From contig CAVQNU010000029.1 in NCBI GenBank assembly GCA_963714255.1, forward strand, positions 3,461 to 67,460: 64,000 nucleotides of DNA, in the 5' to 3' direction. The position numbers and the translations under genes were made by a program. Origin of the DNA: Rhodovastum sp963714255. Lineage in GTDB: Bacteria > Pseudomonadota > Alphaproteobacteria > Acetobacterales > Acetobacteraceae. The notes beneath the pieces are model-generated. The model was not told the origin of the DNA. It was given only the letters and a program-made list of their open reading frames with translations, and made no database searches. Positions within the stretch are counted from its first letter, which is position 1. Each line of letters begins with the position of its first letter. Of the stretch, positions 44,269-54,528 are shown one piece after another.

Positions 44269-45372
44269 TGAGATACCCGACCCGCGACGGGCGGAAGGCA
44301 AGCTCTACAAGCGGCCTCATCTGCTGCTGTTCTCCATCCTGGCGGTGGTGACGGGCAGCAACTCGTATCGCGGCATCGCCACCTTCATCGACGTGCATCG
44401 GCGCCGACTGAATACGACATTCGGCCTGAAATGGCGACGCGCCCCCGCCCACACTGCCATCCGCTACATCCTGCAAGGTCTTGAGCCGGCGGCTGTGGAG
44501 GTCGCGTTCCGCCGCCATGCCGCCCTTCTGCAGGCGGCCTGCAGCGGTGGCAGCGGCAGCATCGCGCTGGACGGCAAGACGCTGCGGGGCAGCTTCGATG
44601 CCTTTCACGACCGCGCCGCCGCCCAGGTGCTCAGCGCGTTCGCCACCGACACGGCGCTCGTGCTCGCCCATGTCGACATCGCCGAGAAATCCAACGAGAT
44701 CCCGGCAGCGCAGGCCCTGCTTGCCGAACTCGGCGTGGCCCCGGGCTCCCTGGTCACCCTCGATGCGTTGCACTGTCAAAAAAACACTTCGAGGTCGCCC
44801 GTGACGCCGATCTCACCCTGATCGTCCAGCTCAAGGAGAACCAGCCCACCCTGCTGGCCCAGGCACAGGACATCTGCGCCACCACCGCTCCGCGCGATGC
44901 CATCACCAGCGTCGATCGCGGCCGAAATCGCTTCGAACGCCGCACCGTCACCATCTTTGAACCTGCCGACAAGCTGGCCGGTTCCGAGTGGAAGGAGCAC
45001 GTCAAAACCATCATCCGTGTCGAGCGCGACGTTCTCACCTTCAGCCCGGCCAGCGGCTTGCTGCGCCCTTCCACCGACACCGCAATCTATCTCGCCAATG
45101 CTCCACTCACCGCCCAGGTCGCGGCCGATGCAATCCGCGCCCACTGGGGCGTGGAGACCACCTCCCACTACAGCCGCGACGAGACCTTCGGCGAGGACCG
45201 CTCGCGCATCCGCTCCAACCCAGGCGTGTTCGCCCGCGTCCGAAGCTTCGCCTTCAATGTCCTCAAGGCCAACAAGTCCAGCACGCTCCCGCAGGACCGC
45301 TACCGCGCAGCCCTCGCCGGTCCCAAACCGCTGCTCAAAATGCTCGATATCAGGAAGCGTTGAACAGCCTTG

Positions 45373-46155
45373 CATTGGATGGTGGGTTACGGGACAAAAT
45401 ATTCCGGAATGCGTTCAAAAAGCCGACATGTTTCTGATTAATAGGGCGAAAGATTTTTCTTCTATAAAGTTCCATCTGGTGAAACTGCTTTGCCTGGCTC
45501 ATAAACCCGGTTGTCTTACTCCTACCGAAGACGAGCGCGGAATGCAAATCGCTTCCACTGCGCGCCTGATGTCGGGTTGCCTTTCGCGCCAAGTGGGGGC
45601 GGCGGTCGTTGGGCCGCACGGCTACGTGTTGGGAATTGGCGGGAACGATCCGCCACAAGATCAAGTCCCGTGCGCCCTTCGTACGTGCGGTGAACTGTTA
45701 GCCGAATTTGACGCCGATGATCATCCGTTCAGCGAGTATGAGCGAAGCGGGCCTTTCAAAGATCATCTGCGATCAAAGGCTCATGGCGATCCGTTTTGTT
45801 TTCGATCTGAATTAGAAGCGATTGAGGGAAAGAAGCGAGCGGAATACACACGCGCCCTCCATGCGGAAGAAAACGCCTTCCTTCAAACCGCCAAGATTGG
45901 AGGAACTACAGTTTTGGGTTCTAATCTGTACACTACTCATCAACTTGCACACTTTGTGCGAAGAAGGCTTACCAACTCGGGGTAAAAAAGATTGTTTACA
46001 TCGAGCGCTATCCGGATATAGCTTACGAGCAGACAATAAAGACCGGAACCCGAAAAATAGATTACGAACAATTCGAAGGAATTGCAGGCTCAGCCTTTTT
46101 CTCCCTGTATTCCCCGCTAATGCCAGAAAAGGATCTTATTGCTTATTATAGCTAA
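45373..46155 (+). pseudogene. DcdV/AvcD-like anti-phage dCTP deaminase, 3' part
   Basis: The preserved region reads NIPECVQKADMFLINR, then LLCLAHKPGCLTPTEDERGM, LMSGCLSRQVGAAVV, the zinc site ALHAEENAFLQ and NLYTTHQ. One base is missing at about 45944, which breaks the PC-TLC zinc motif. In the next frame it resumes CTLCAKKAYQLGVKKIVYIE and ends LIAYYS. This order matches the deaminase half of anti-phage dCTP deaminases, which deplete dCTP during infection. The GC content is far below that of the neighbours, which suggests horizontal acquisition. With the P-loop half separated by insertion elements and the linker region lost, the gene is dead. Confidence 0.75.
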
Positions 46156-46218
46156 GAGTTAAGCGGTCGCGTCACAGCGATATTGCTAAAGACGAGCGGG
46201 TAGCGCGCGCAATCACTA

Positions 46219-46446
46219 TCACGCTATCGCATCGAGCCCCTTCACGCTCGCCAGCACCAGCAACTTCAGCGACGGCCCGCTCGGGCGCTTCACCGCGCGT
46301 TCCCAATCGCTGACCAGCTTCGTGCCGACATTGAGGTGCCGCGCCAGCACCGCCTGGCTGACGCCCTCCCTCTCCCGAAGCTTCTGGATGTCCTCGCCAC
46401 TCACCTCCGCGACTGGGGTCAGGCAGAAGGCGTCAAGATCGCGCAT
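46219..46446 (-). pseudogene. HigA-like antitoxin, 5'-truncated
   Basis: The frame MRDLDAFCLTPVAEVSGEDI ... REREGVSQAVLARHLNVGTK ... KLLVLASVKGLDAIA is an XRE-type helix-turn-helix of the HigA antitoxin family. Similarity extends upstream of this ATG (GALDKAT and some 20 residues before), but the natural start is lost where an IS3-type element begins at 46547. No HigB toxin gene is visible beside it. Confidence 0.7.
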
Positions 46447-46607
46447 CGTCGCCTTGTCGAGCGCTCCCACGCGGTGCGGGGCCGCTCCCGTCCTGTGCAG
46501 AACCTCCAGCCGTCGGTTTCGATAGCTTGCCCTGGCGATTGTCCACTGAGGTGGACCCCATTCCGCGGACAGTTTGGCGGCTTGGATAAGCTTGGTCCGG
46601 GATGCCG

Positions 46608-47462
46608 CTACGCCGCCAGTTTGCCGCTGATCGGAAGCCCTGCGCAGGCCTCGGCCGGGGTCCGTCCGCCGATGGCCGAATGGGGCCGCGCGGCGTTGTA
46701 GTCGTCGATCCACCGTCGAAGACCAGCGCGTGCCTCACTGCCAGTCTCGAAGCCGCTCATGTAAACGCATTCGTATTTCAGTGACCGCCACAGCCGCTCG
46801 ATGAACACGTTGTCCATCCACCGACCGCGCCCGTCCATGGACACCTGCACAGCTGCGGCGATCAGCAGCTCGGTGAACCGCAGGCGGGTGAACTGGCTGC
46901 CCTGATCCGTGCTGGAGATCTCAGGACAGCCATATGCTGTCAAGGCTTCCTGTAGTGCTTATCTGCAGAATTCCACATCCATGGGGTTCGACAGCCGCCA
47001 TGACGGCACCCGCCGACTGGTCCAGTCCATCACCGCCACAAGATACAGGAAGCCGCGCCGCATCGGAATGTAGGTGATGTCGGCGCACCAGACCTGGTTC
47101 GGCTGATCGATCACCTTGTGGCGAAGAAGATAGGGCCAGACTTTGTGTTCCGGGTTCGCGACCGTCGTCTTCGGTCGCTGGTAGACCGCCTCCAGCCCCA
47201 TCTTCCGCATCAGCCGCTTTACCCGCTTGCGGCCAACCTCATGGCCAAACCGCCGCAAGTGCCGCGTCATCTGCCGGCCGCCATACCACGGCATCTGCAA
47301 AAACTTCTCGTCAATCACCCGCATCAATGCCAGGTTCACCTCACTTTCCCCAGCACACGCCTCGTAATATGAAGAGCGGCTGATCGAGAGCAACTGGCAC
47401 TGCCGCACGATCGGCAACGCCACGTGCTCCGCTTCGACCATCTCCCGCCTCCGGCCGAACAC
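46608..47462 (-). pseudogene. IS3-family transposase OrfB with nonsense codon
   Basis: The protein includes the HTH_21-type start (LPIVRQCQLLSISRSSYYE) and the rve integrase core (VWCADITYIPMRRGFLYLVAVMDW, STDQGSQFT, MDGRGRWMDNVFIERLWRSLKYE). A TAA at 46959-46961 lies in frame between MDVEFCR and ALQEALTAYG, so the protein is cut in half. Confidence 0.88.
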
Positions 47463-47747
47463 TCAACGACCGGAGGCCTTGCGCAAAAAATCTCGTTCCA
47501 CCACCAGCTAGCCGATCTTGGCGTGCAGCTTTTCGAGCTCGTCCGCGTGGCCCTGGTCCACCGCCTCCGCTCGACCAGAGAACACCCCGGTCAGCCCCTC
47601 CAAAACCTGTTTCTTCCAACCGTTGATCAGCGTCTGATGCAACCCATGCCTGCTCACCAGCTGCGTCACCGTCAGCTCACCGCGGATCGCCTCCAGAGCC
47701 ACTTTCGCCTTGAACTCCGCCGAATACCGCTTCCGCTGCCGACTCAT
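47463..47747 (-). pseudogene. IS3-family OrfA with nonsense codon
   Basis: This is an HTH protein (RYSAEFKAKVALEAIRGE ... LVSRHGLHQTLINGWKKQ) with a leucine-zipper-like end. A TAG at about 47508 replaces the glutamine codon expected after LHAKIG; the frame then continues LVVERDFLRKASGR to a stop overlapping the orfB GTG. Confidence 0.8.
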
Positions 47748-47814
47748 CCCACCTCGTTCCCTCTCCGCTCGGATTAAGCTTGTCCGACTGTCCGGGGAAT
47801 GGGGGCCACCTCAG

Positions 47815-48489
47815 TCAGGCGCGTGCGAGGTGGCCATCCACCAGGCGGATGCGGCGGTCGGCGGTGCCGGCGAGCGTCTCGTCATGCGTTACCGCGATCA
47901 CCGTGCGGCCCTCATGCGCGAGGTCGCGCAGGATGGCGAACACCGCGGCGGCGTTGCGCGTATCCAGCGAGCCGGTCGGCTCGTCGGCCAGCAGGAAGCG
48001 CGGGTCGTTGGCCAGCGCGCGGGCCACCGCGGTGCGCTGGCGCTGGCCGCCGGAGAGCGCCTCGGGGCGCTTGTGCACCACCGGGATCATGTCGAGCGCC
48101 TCCAGCAGGTCGAGCGCATGGGCGCGCATCGCCGGCGCGGTCAGCCTGCCGAGCTGGCGCATCGGCAGCATCACGTTCTCCAGCACGGTGAACTCGGGCA
48201 GCAGGAAGTGGAACTGAAACACGAAGCCGAACCGTTCCAGCCGCACCCGCGCCCGCGTCTCGCCGTCCAGCCCGGCGGTGGAGGCGCCGTCGACCAGCAC
48301 ATCGCCCGCGGTCGGCGGGTCGAGCAGCCCGAGCAGGTACAGCAGCGAGGATTTGCCTGAACCGGACGGGCCGGTGATGACGGCAAAGCCGCCCGGGGCG
48401 AAGGCGAGGTCGATGTCGCGCACCAGCGTGGTCGGCACCGGCCCGGGCAGGATGCGGGTGAGGCCGCGCGCCTCCAGCGAGGGTGTCAC
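47815..48489 (-). CDS. ABC transporter ATPase, LolD/MacB type
   Basis: The 224-residue ATPase has Walker A GPSGSGKSS, signature ALSGGQRQR, Walker B FLLADEPTGSLD and H-loop VTHDE. It energises the permease encoded just upstream, whose stop overlaps its GTG start. Such ATPases serve lipoprotein release or MacAB-type export. An IS3-type element ends one base before its stop but leaves the reading frame intact. Confidence 0.88.
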   Translation of the reverse strand: MTPSLEARGLTRILPGPVPTTLVRDIDLAFAPGGFAVITGPSGSGKSSLLYLLGLLDPPTAGDVLVDGASTAGLDGETRARVRLERFGFVFQFHFLLPEFTVLENVMLPMRQLGRLTAPAMRAHALDLLEALDMIPVVHKRPEALSGGQRQRTAVARALANDPRFLLADEPTGSLDTRNAAAVFAILRDLAHEGRTVIAVTHDETLAGTADRRIRLVDGHLARA

Positions 48490-49730
48490 GTGGCCCCGCG
48501 GATGATGGCGAGCGGGTCGGTGCGCGCCGCCTTGCGCGCCGGCAGCCAGGCCGCGGCGACCGAGGCGGCGAAGGCGATGCCGGCGGCGATGCCGTAGATG
48601 GAAGCCGACTGGGCGATGCGCAGCTTTTCGGAGGGATCGGCCGCGCCCGGGGCGGGCAATTGCGCCATCGCCGCCGACAGCGCCCAGCCCAGCAGCGCCC
48701 CGGCGGCGATGCCGAGCAGCCCCACCACCATGCCCTCGACGATGAACACCGCCTCGACATCGCGCCCGGCCATGCCGATCGAGCGCAGGATGGCCACGTC
48801 GCGTGCCTTCTCCATCACCACGGTCGAGATGATGTTGAAGATGCCGAAGGCGGCCACCAGCAGCACCGAGCCGGTGGAGAGGACGATGATCGCGTTTTGC
48901 AGCACGAACACATCGAGGATGCGGGCGTAGGTTTCCTCCCACGGCGCCGCCTTGTAGCCCCAGCGGCCCTCGACCATGGCGGCGGTGGGGATGGAGCGGC
49001 TGATGTCGTCGAGCCGGATGTGGATTTCGTTCACCACCCGCGGGCGGGCCTGCATGGATTGCTGCTTCACCAGATGCACCACCACCTGGCCCATGTCCTG
49101 CTGCTCCAGCCCGGTGCGGAAGATGCCGACCACGCGCAAGGTGGTGGCGATGCTGGCGGGCGTGGCCACCGCCAGCGTGTCGCCCAGCCCTGCCCCCATG
49201 CGCTCGGCCAGCGTGGCGCCGAGCAGGATGCCGTCCTGCCGCGTGGCCAGCGCCTCCAGGCTGCCCTGGGTGATGTCCCGCCACAGGCTGGTGACGCGGC
49301 GCTCGGCCAGCGGATCGACGCCGAGCGCCGTCACCGCGAAGTCGCGCCCGGCGCGGCGCAGCAGCAGCTGGCCGCGCAGCGTCGGCGCGGCGTCCAGCCC
49401 CGGCATCGCCGCCAGCCCGTCCAGGATGGCGCCGGCATTGGAGATGCCGCGCACCGGGTCGCGCGGCAGCACGCGGATGATCTGCACGGCGGCGTCGGGA
49501 TACAGCGCCACCAGCGGCTGCGGTGCCGGCCGGCGCACCTCGTCGGTGACGGTGATGTGCGGATTGGTCTCGATGATCTGGTTGCGGAAGAACGTCTGGA
49601 ACCCCTGCATCAGCGCGGTGACCGAGACGAACACGCCCACCCCCAGCATCACCCCGGCCACCGACACCAGAGTTTGCCGCCGACGCGTGCGCAGATGCGC
49701 AAGCGCGATGGCCAGCGGCAACGGAATCAT
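48486..49730 (-). CDS. ABC transporter permease, MacB/LolCE type
   Basis: The 414-residue membrane protein has one N-terminal transmembrane helix (LVSVAGVMLGVGVFVSV), a large periplasmic domain and three C-terminal helices (VLLVAAFGIFNIISTVVMEK, VVGLLGIAAGALLGWALS, ASVAAAWLPARKAA), the MacB/FtsX layout. With the ATPase and the adaptor it forms a tripartite exporter. Its start overlaps the adaptor gene stop. Confidence 0.86.
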   Translation of the reverse strand: MIPLPLAIALAHLRTRRRQTLVSVAGVMLGVGVFVSVTALMQGFQTFFRNQIIETNPHITVTDEVRRPAPQPLVALYPDAAVQIIRVLPRDPVRGISNAGAILDGLAAMPGLDAAPTLRGQLLLRRAGRDFAVTALGVDPLAERRVTSLWRDITQGSLEALATRQDGILLGATLAERMGAGLGDTLAVATPASIATTLRVVGIFRTGLEQQDMGQVVVHLVKQQSMQARPRVVNEIHIRLDDISRSIPTAAMVEGRWGYKAAPWEETYARILDVFVLQNAIIVLSTGSVLLVAAFGIFNIISTVVMEKARDVAILRSIGMAGRDVEAVFIVEGMVVGLLGIAAGALLGWALSAAMAQLPAPGAADPSEKLRIAQSASIYGIAAGIAFAASVAAAWLPARKAARTDPLAIIRGAT

Positions 49731-50881
49731 TTGGTCGCCGGCAGCGGCCGCACGCGCTGGCCGTCGGACAGCCGGTCCAGGCCCGCGGCGACGATGGCGT
49801 CGGCGGCGTCGAGGCCGGCGCGCACCTCGATCGCCTGCGGGCCGACCGCGCCGGTTTCGATCGGGGTGCGGCGGGCGCGGCCGTCGATCACCCGCAGCAC
49901 CCAGGCCGGGCCAGGCAGGCCGCCGAGCGGCGGGTCGTGGCGTACCGCGGCGGCGGGCACCAGCAGCGCCTGGTTGCGCTCGGCCACTACAACGTTCACG
50001 TCCACCGTCATGCCGATCAGCAGCTTCGTGTCGGCGGGCAGGGCGGCCTCGACGCGGAAGGTGCGGGTGGCGGTTTCGCTCTGGTGGCGGATGTTGGTGA
50101 CGGCGGCGGTGAAGGCGTCGTGCGGGAAGGCGTCGGAGCGGATGGCCACGCGGGCGCCCATCCGCACCTTGGGGATGTCGCGCTCGTCCACATCGGCGGC
50201 GACGCGCAGCCGGGCGGTGGAGGCGACTTCGTACAGGGTGGCCTCGGTCGGCACGGTCTCGCCGGGCTGCACCGGGCGTTTCATCACATAGGCGTCGAGC
50301 GGGGCGCGGATGGTGTAGTCGTCGAGCTGGCGGGCCATCAGCGCCACGGCGGCGGCGGCCTGGTCGCGCTCCTGGGTGGCGTGTTCGAGCTGCTGGGCGG
50401 AGACGTCGCCGCGGGCCACCAGGCTATGGGCGCGGGCGAAGTCGCGTTCGGCGGTGACCAGGCGGGCGCGGGCATCCTCCAGCCGCTGGCGGGCCTGGCG
50501 GTCGTCCAGCGTCGCCACCACCTGGCCGGCGGTGATGCGGTCGCCTTCCCAGGCCGCGAGGAAGGTGATGCGGCCGGCCACCGTGGTGCCGATGCGGGCG
50601 AGATCGACCGCCTCGACCACGCCGGTGGCATAGACCGCCTCCAGCGCCGGCCCCTGCCAGGGATGCGCCAGCGTGACCGCGACCGGCCGCAGCCAGCCCA
50701 GCCAGGCCACGGCGCCGGCCGCGGCGGCGAGGGCCACCAGCAGCAGCGCCGCCCAGGGCGAGCGGCGGCGGCGCGTGACCTGGAGCAGCGGCAGGGCGGT
50801 GGACAGGGGGGCCGGCGGCGGACGGTGGCTCTCCGCCCGCAACGGCGGCGCCTCGGTCTGCGGGTCGGCGGGGTCGTGCAT
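49727..50881 (-). CDS. Periplasmic adaptor protein, HlyD/MacA type
   Basis: The 384-residue protein has one N-terminal membrane helix (WAALLLVALAAAAGAVAWLG), a barrel-sandwich half (VVATLDDRQARQRLEDARAR), an alpha-hairpin and a second lipoyl half (YTIRAPLDAYVMKRPVQPGE), followed by beta-barrel segments. It links the inner-membrane transporter to an outer-membrane channel. It is the first gene of the three-gene exporter operon and is divergent from the sugar ABC genes. Confidence 0.85.
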   Translation of the reverse strand: MHDPADPQTEAPPLRAESHRPPPAPLSTALPLLQVTRRRRSPWAALLLVALAAAAGAVAWLGWLRPVAVTLAHPWQGPALEAVYATGVVEAVDLARIGTTVAGRITFLAAWEGDRITAGQVVATLDDRQARQRLEDARARLVTAERDFARAHSLVARGDVSAQQLEHATQERDQAAAAVALMARQLDDYTIRAPLDAYVMKRPVQPGETVPTEATLYEVASTARLRVAADVDERDIPKVRMGARVAIRSDAFPHDAFTAAVTNIRHQSETATRTFRVEAALPADTKLLIGMTVDVNVVVAERNQALLVPAAAVRHDPPLGGLPGPAWVLRVIDGRARRTPIETGAVGPQAIEVRAGLDAADAIVAAGLDRLSDGQRVRPLPATK

Positions 50882-50998
50882 TCTTGCCGTCTATGGGGTC
50901 GGGGCGGGCGTGGCCATGACGCAGGTCAAGGCGGAGGGGCCGGAGGAACGCAGTGGCCAACCGGGCCGCCGCACCGTAAGTTGCCCGGGAAACCGGCC

Positions 50999-51078
50999 GC
51001 AAGCGCCGACGGCCAGGGCGGGGCGGCCAGGGCGGCCAGGGGAGGGCGGCCAGGGCAGGGCGCCCGGGGGAGGGCGGA
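50999..51078. repeat. GC-rich short repeat before the sugar ABC operon
   Basis: Irregular repeats of GGCGGCCAGGG and GGGAGGGCGG fill the leader up to the ATPase start at 51085, where GGAGGGCGG may serve as ribosome-binding site. I see no other function. Confidence 0.5.
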
Positions 51079-51084
51079 ACCACG

Positions 51085-52134
<1,050 letters not shown>

Positions 52135-52156
52135 ACCGCGGTATAGGGGCAGGCGC

Positions 52157-53104
52157 ATGGATGCATCGACCTGGGTGGCGGCGCGGCGGCAGCCCGGCCG
52201 GCTGGCCCGGCTGTTCGATGACCCGCGGTTCCTGACCGTCATCTGCCTGCTGCCGGCGGTCGGCCTGCTGCTGACCTTCCTGACCTATCCGCTCGGCCTT
52301 GGCATCTGGCTCGCCTTCACCGACACGCAGATCGGCCGGCCCGGCGAATGGGTGGGGCTGGAGAATTTCCAGAGCCTGCTGGCGGACCGCATCTTCCTCA
52401 ACACGGTGTGGAACACCGTGTTCTATACCGCGGTGGCGACGGCGGGGAAATTCGCGCTGGGGCTTTGGCTGGCGCTGCTGCTGAACCGGAACGTGCCGTT
52501 CAAGTCGATCATCCGCGCGGTGATCCTGCTGCCCTGGATCATCCCCACGGTGCTGAGCGCGATTGCGTTCTGGTGGATCTACGATCCGCAGTTCTCGATC
52601 GTCTCCTACCTGCTGGTCGATGTGCTGCACTGGCGCAGCAGCTACATCGACTTCCTCGGCACGCCCTGGCACGCGCGCTGGGCGCTGATCGCGGCCAATG
52701 TCTGGCGCGGCATCCCGTTCGTGGCGATCAGCCTGCTGGCCGGGCTGCAGACCATCTCGCCATCGCTGTACGAGGCGGCGCTGCTCGACGGCGCCGGGTC
52801 GTGGCAGCGCTTCCGCTTCGTCACCGCGCCGCTGCTGCTGCCCATACTCGCGGTGGTGCTGACCTTCTCGGTGCTGTTCACCTTCACCGATTTCCAGCTG
52901 GTCTATGCCATCACCCGCGGCGGGCCGATCAATTCCACGCATCTGATGGCCACGCTGGCGTTCCAGCGCGGCATTCCCGGCGCCTCGCTGGGCGAGGGCG
53001 CGGCGATCGCCGTTTCCATGATCCCGTTTCTCGTTCTCGCCACGCTGTTCAGCTATTTCGCGCTGTCGCGGCGGCGGTGGCAGCAGGGCGGACGCGATGG
53101 GTGA
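52157..53104 (+). CDS. Sugar ABC transporter permease 1 (MalF/UgpA type)
   Basis: The 315-residue protein has six predicted membrane helices and the EAA motif (LYEAALLDGAGSWQRFRFVT) near residue 210. LPWIIPTVLSAIAFWWIYDP is typical of CUT1 transporters. It pairs with the next permease, whose ATG overlaps its 3' end by eight bases. Confidence 0.88.
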   Translation: MDASTWVAARRQPGRLARLFDDPRFLTVICLLPAVGLLLTFLTYPLGLGIWLAFTDTQIGRPGEWVGLENFQSLLADRIFLNTVWNTVFYTAVATAGKFALGLWLALLLNRNVPFKSIIRAVILLPWIIPTVLSAIAFWWIYDPQFSIVSYLLVDVLHWRSSYIDFLGTPWHARWALIAANVWRGIPFVAISLLAGLQTISPSLYEAALLDGAGSWQRFRFVTAPLLLPILAVVLTFSVLFTFTDFQLVYAITRGGPINSTHLMATLAFQRGIPGASLGEGAAIAVSMIPFLVLATLFSYFALSRRRWQQGGRDG

Positions 53105-53969
53105 GGCCGCGGACACGCCGGGGTTGCTCTCCTGGGAGAGCCGGGCGCGGCGGGTGGTGACGCTGTATGTGCCGCTGGCCTGTTTCGTGCTGGTGCTGCT
53201 GTTTCCGTTCTACTGGATGGCGATCACCGCCTTCAAACCCAACGACGAGCTGCTCGACTACCAGCACCACAACCCGTTCTGGATTTCCAGCCCGACCCTG
53301 GAGAACATCCGCAAGCTGCTGTTCGACACCGACTATCCGCGCTGGCTCGCGACCACCATGGGGGTGGCGCTGGGGGCCACCGTGATCTCGCTGGTGGCCT
53401 CGGTGCTGGCCGCCTATGCCATCCAGCGGCTGCGCCTGCGCGGCTCGGCCTATGTGGGGCTGGCCATCTATCTCGCCTATCTGGTGCCGCCGTCGATCCT
53501 GTTCATCCCGCTGGCGCAGATGGTGTTCAGCCTGGGGCTGTTCGACACGCCCTTCGCGCTGGTGCTGACCTATCCGACCTTCCTCATCCCGTTCTGCACC
53601 TGGCTGCTGATCGGCTATTTCAAGTCGATCCCCTACGAGCTGGAGGAATGCGCGCTGATCGACGGCGCCAGCCGGCTGCAAATTCTGCGGCGGATCACGC
53701 TGCCGCTGGCGGTGCCGGGGCTGATCTCGGCCGGCATCTTCGCCTTCACGCTGAGCTGGAACGAATTCATCTATGCGCTGGCGTTCATTTCCTCGACCGA
53801 GAAGAAAACCGTGCCGGTGGCCATCCTGACCGAGCTGGTGCAGGGCGACGTGTATCAATGGGGGGCGCTGATGGCCGGGGCGCTGCTCGGCTCGCTGCCG
53901 GTGGCGATCTTCTATTCGTTCTTCGTCGAGTATTACGTGTCGAGTCTCACCGGGGCGGTGAAGGAATGA
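53097..53969 (+). CDS. Sugar ABC transporter permease 2 (MalG/UgpE type)
   Basis: The 290-residue protein has six predicted helices, FPFYWMAITAFKPNDEL at the N terminus and the EAA motif (ELEECALIDGASRLQILRRI). It completes the CUT1-type channel. No solute-binding protein gene lies in the cluster, so the substrate cannot be named. Confidence 0.88.
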   Translation: MGEAADTPGLLSWESRARRVVTLYVPLACFVLVLLFPFYWMAITAFKPNDELLDYQHHNPFWISSPTLENIRKLLFDTDYPRWLATTMGVALGATVISLVASVLAAYAIQRLRLRGSAYVGLAIYLAYLVPPSILFIPLAQMVFSLGLFDTPFALVLTYPTFLIPFCTWLLIGYFKSIPYELEECALIDGASRLQILRRITLPLAVPGLISAGIFAFTLSWNEFIYALAFISSTEKKTVPVAILTELVQGDVYQWGALMAGALLGSLPVAIFYSFFVEYYVSSLTGAVKE

Positions 53970-54211
53970 GCGGTGCTGCCGGGCAGGGGCGGTGCTGTTA
54001 CCCTGCGGCAACAGCCGGCGCGAACGGGGGGACTCGGCCATTGATCTATCTCTGGAACGGGCGGCAGAGTGCGGCCATGACGAAGGCCCGGCCGCGGTTG
54101 CGGCAGATGCGGCCGGGCTTGTCGCGCCCCCGCGTTGCCCAGGCGGGGGCGGGGCATTGCTGTGCTGGGAACGGCCGCCCATGGCGCGGCAGCAACGGGG
54201 AGTGCGAGCGG

Positions 54212-54495
54212 ATGGCACCCAGGACTGAACCCACCTCGGTGGACCTCGAGTCGGGCGAGGTCGCCCTCATCGTCGGCGAGGAGGACGGCGCGATGTCGGT
54301 GCGCGTGGTCGCCGCCGCCGATGTGGCGACCGAACTCGCCCGACCTCGCGGCGGCGCCGGAGATCGTGCTGGCGCTGGCCATGCGGCTGCTGAAGGACCC
54401 CGATTTCCACGACGACGTGCTGGACTGGTACTGACGAGCACCAGGACGACGACGACGAGGACGACGAGGACGACGACGAGGAAAAGAAGGACTGA
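54212..54495 (+). pseudogene. Small acidic-tailed protein, two frame breaks
   Basis: Joining three frames gives a 94-residue protein: MAPRTEPTSVDLESGEVALI ... DVATELA, then PDLAAAPEIVLALAMRLLKD ... VLDWY, then a tail of aspartate, glutamate and lysine (54433-54495). The breaks near 54340 and 54432 are each cured by removing one base. I do not recognise the family. It lies 33 bases upstream of the radical SAM gene, so the two are likely co-transcribed. Confidence 0.55.
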
Positions 54496-54528
54496 CGCCG
54501 CGGGCCGCGGCCGGATCGACGGGTCGGG

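Larger units (their letters stand above)
43306..45363 (+). pseudogene. ISAs1-family transposase, interrupted
   Basis: This is the same transposase as in copy A, starting at GTG 43306 and cut after LLDLLA by the IS5-type element. It resumes at 44269 with EIPDPRRAEGKLYKRPHLL. It carries the same seven-A site (44778-44784) with the second half in the -1 frame, and ends LLKMLDIRKR. The insertion abolishes function. Confidence 0.85.
43162..45372 (+). mobile_element. ISAs1-family element, copy B, split by an IS5-family element
   Basis: The ends are CAAGGCTGTTCAACGC at 43162 and GCGTTGAACAGCCTTG ending at 45372. Removing the inserted IS (43344-44268 plus one target copy) gives 1,283 bp, nearly identical to copy A in inverted orientation. 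No target duplication flanks it, and sequence is missing from the deaminase gene it sits in. A deletion therefore probably accompanied or followed insertion. Confidence 0.85.
46547..47813 (-). mobile_element. IS3-family element, decayed
   Basis: The ends are TGAGGTGGACCCCATTCC on the left and, inverted, TGAGGTGGCCCCCATTCC on the right (1,267 bp). It carries orfA and orfB, each with an in-frame nonsense codon. There is no clear target duplication. Its right end lies one base before the stop codon of the ABC ATPase gene. Confidence 0.85.
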
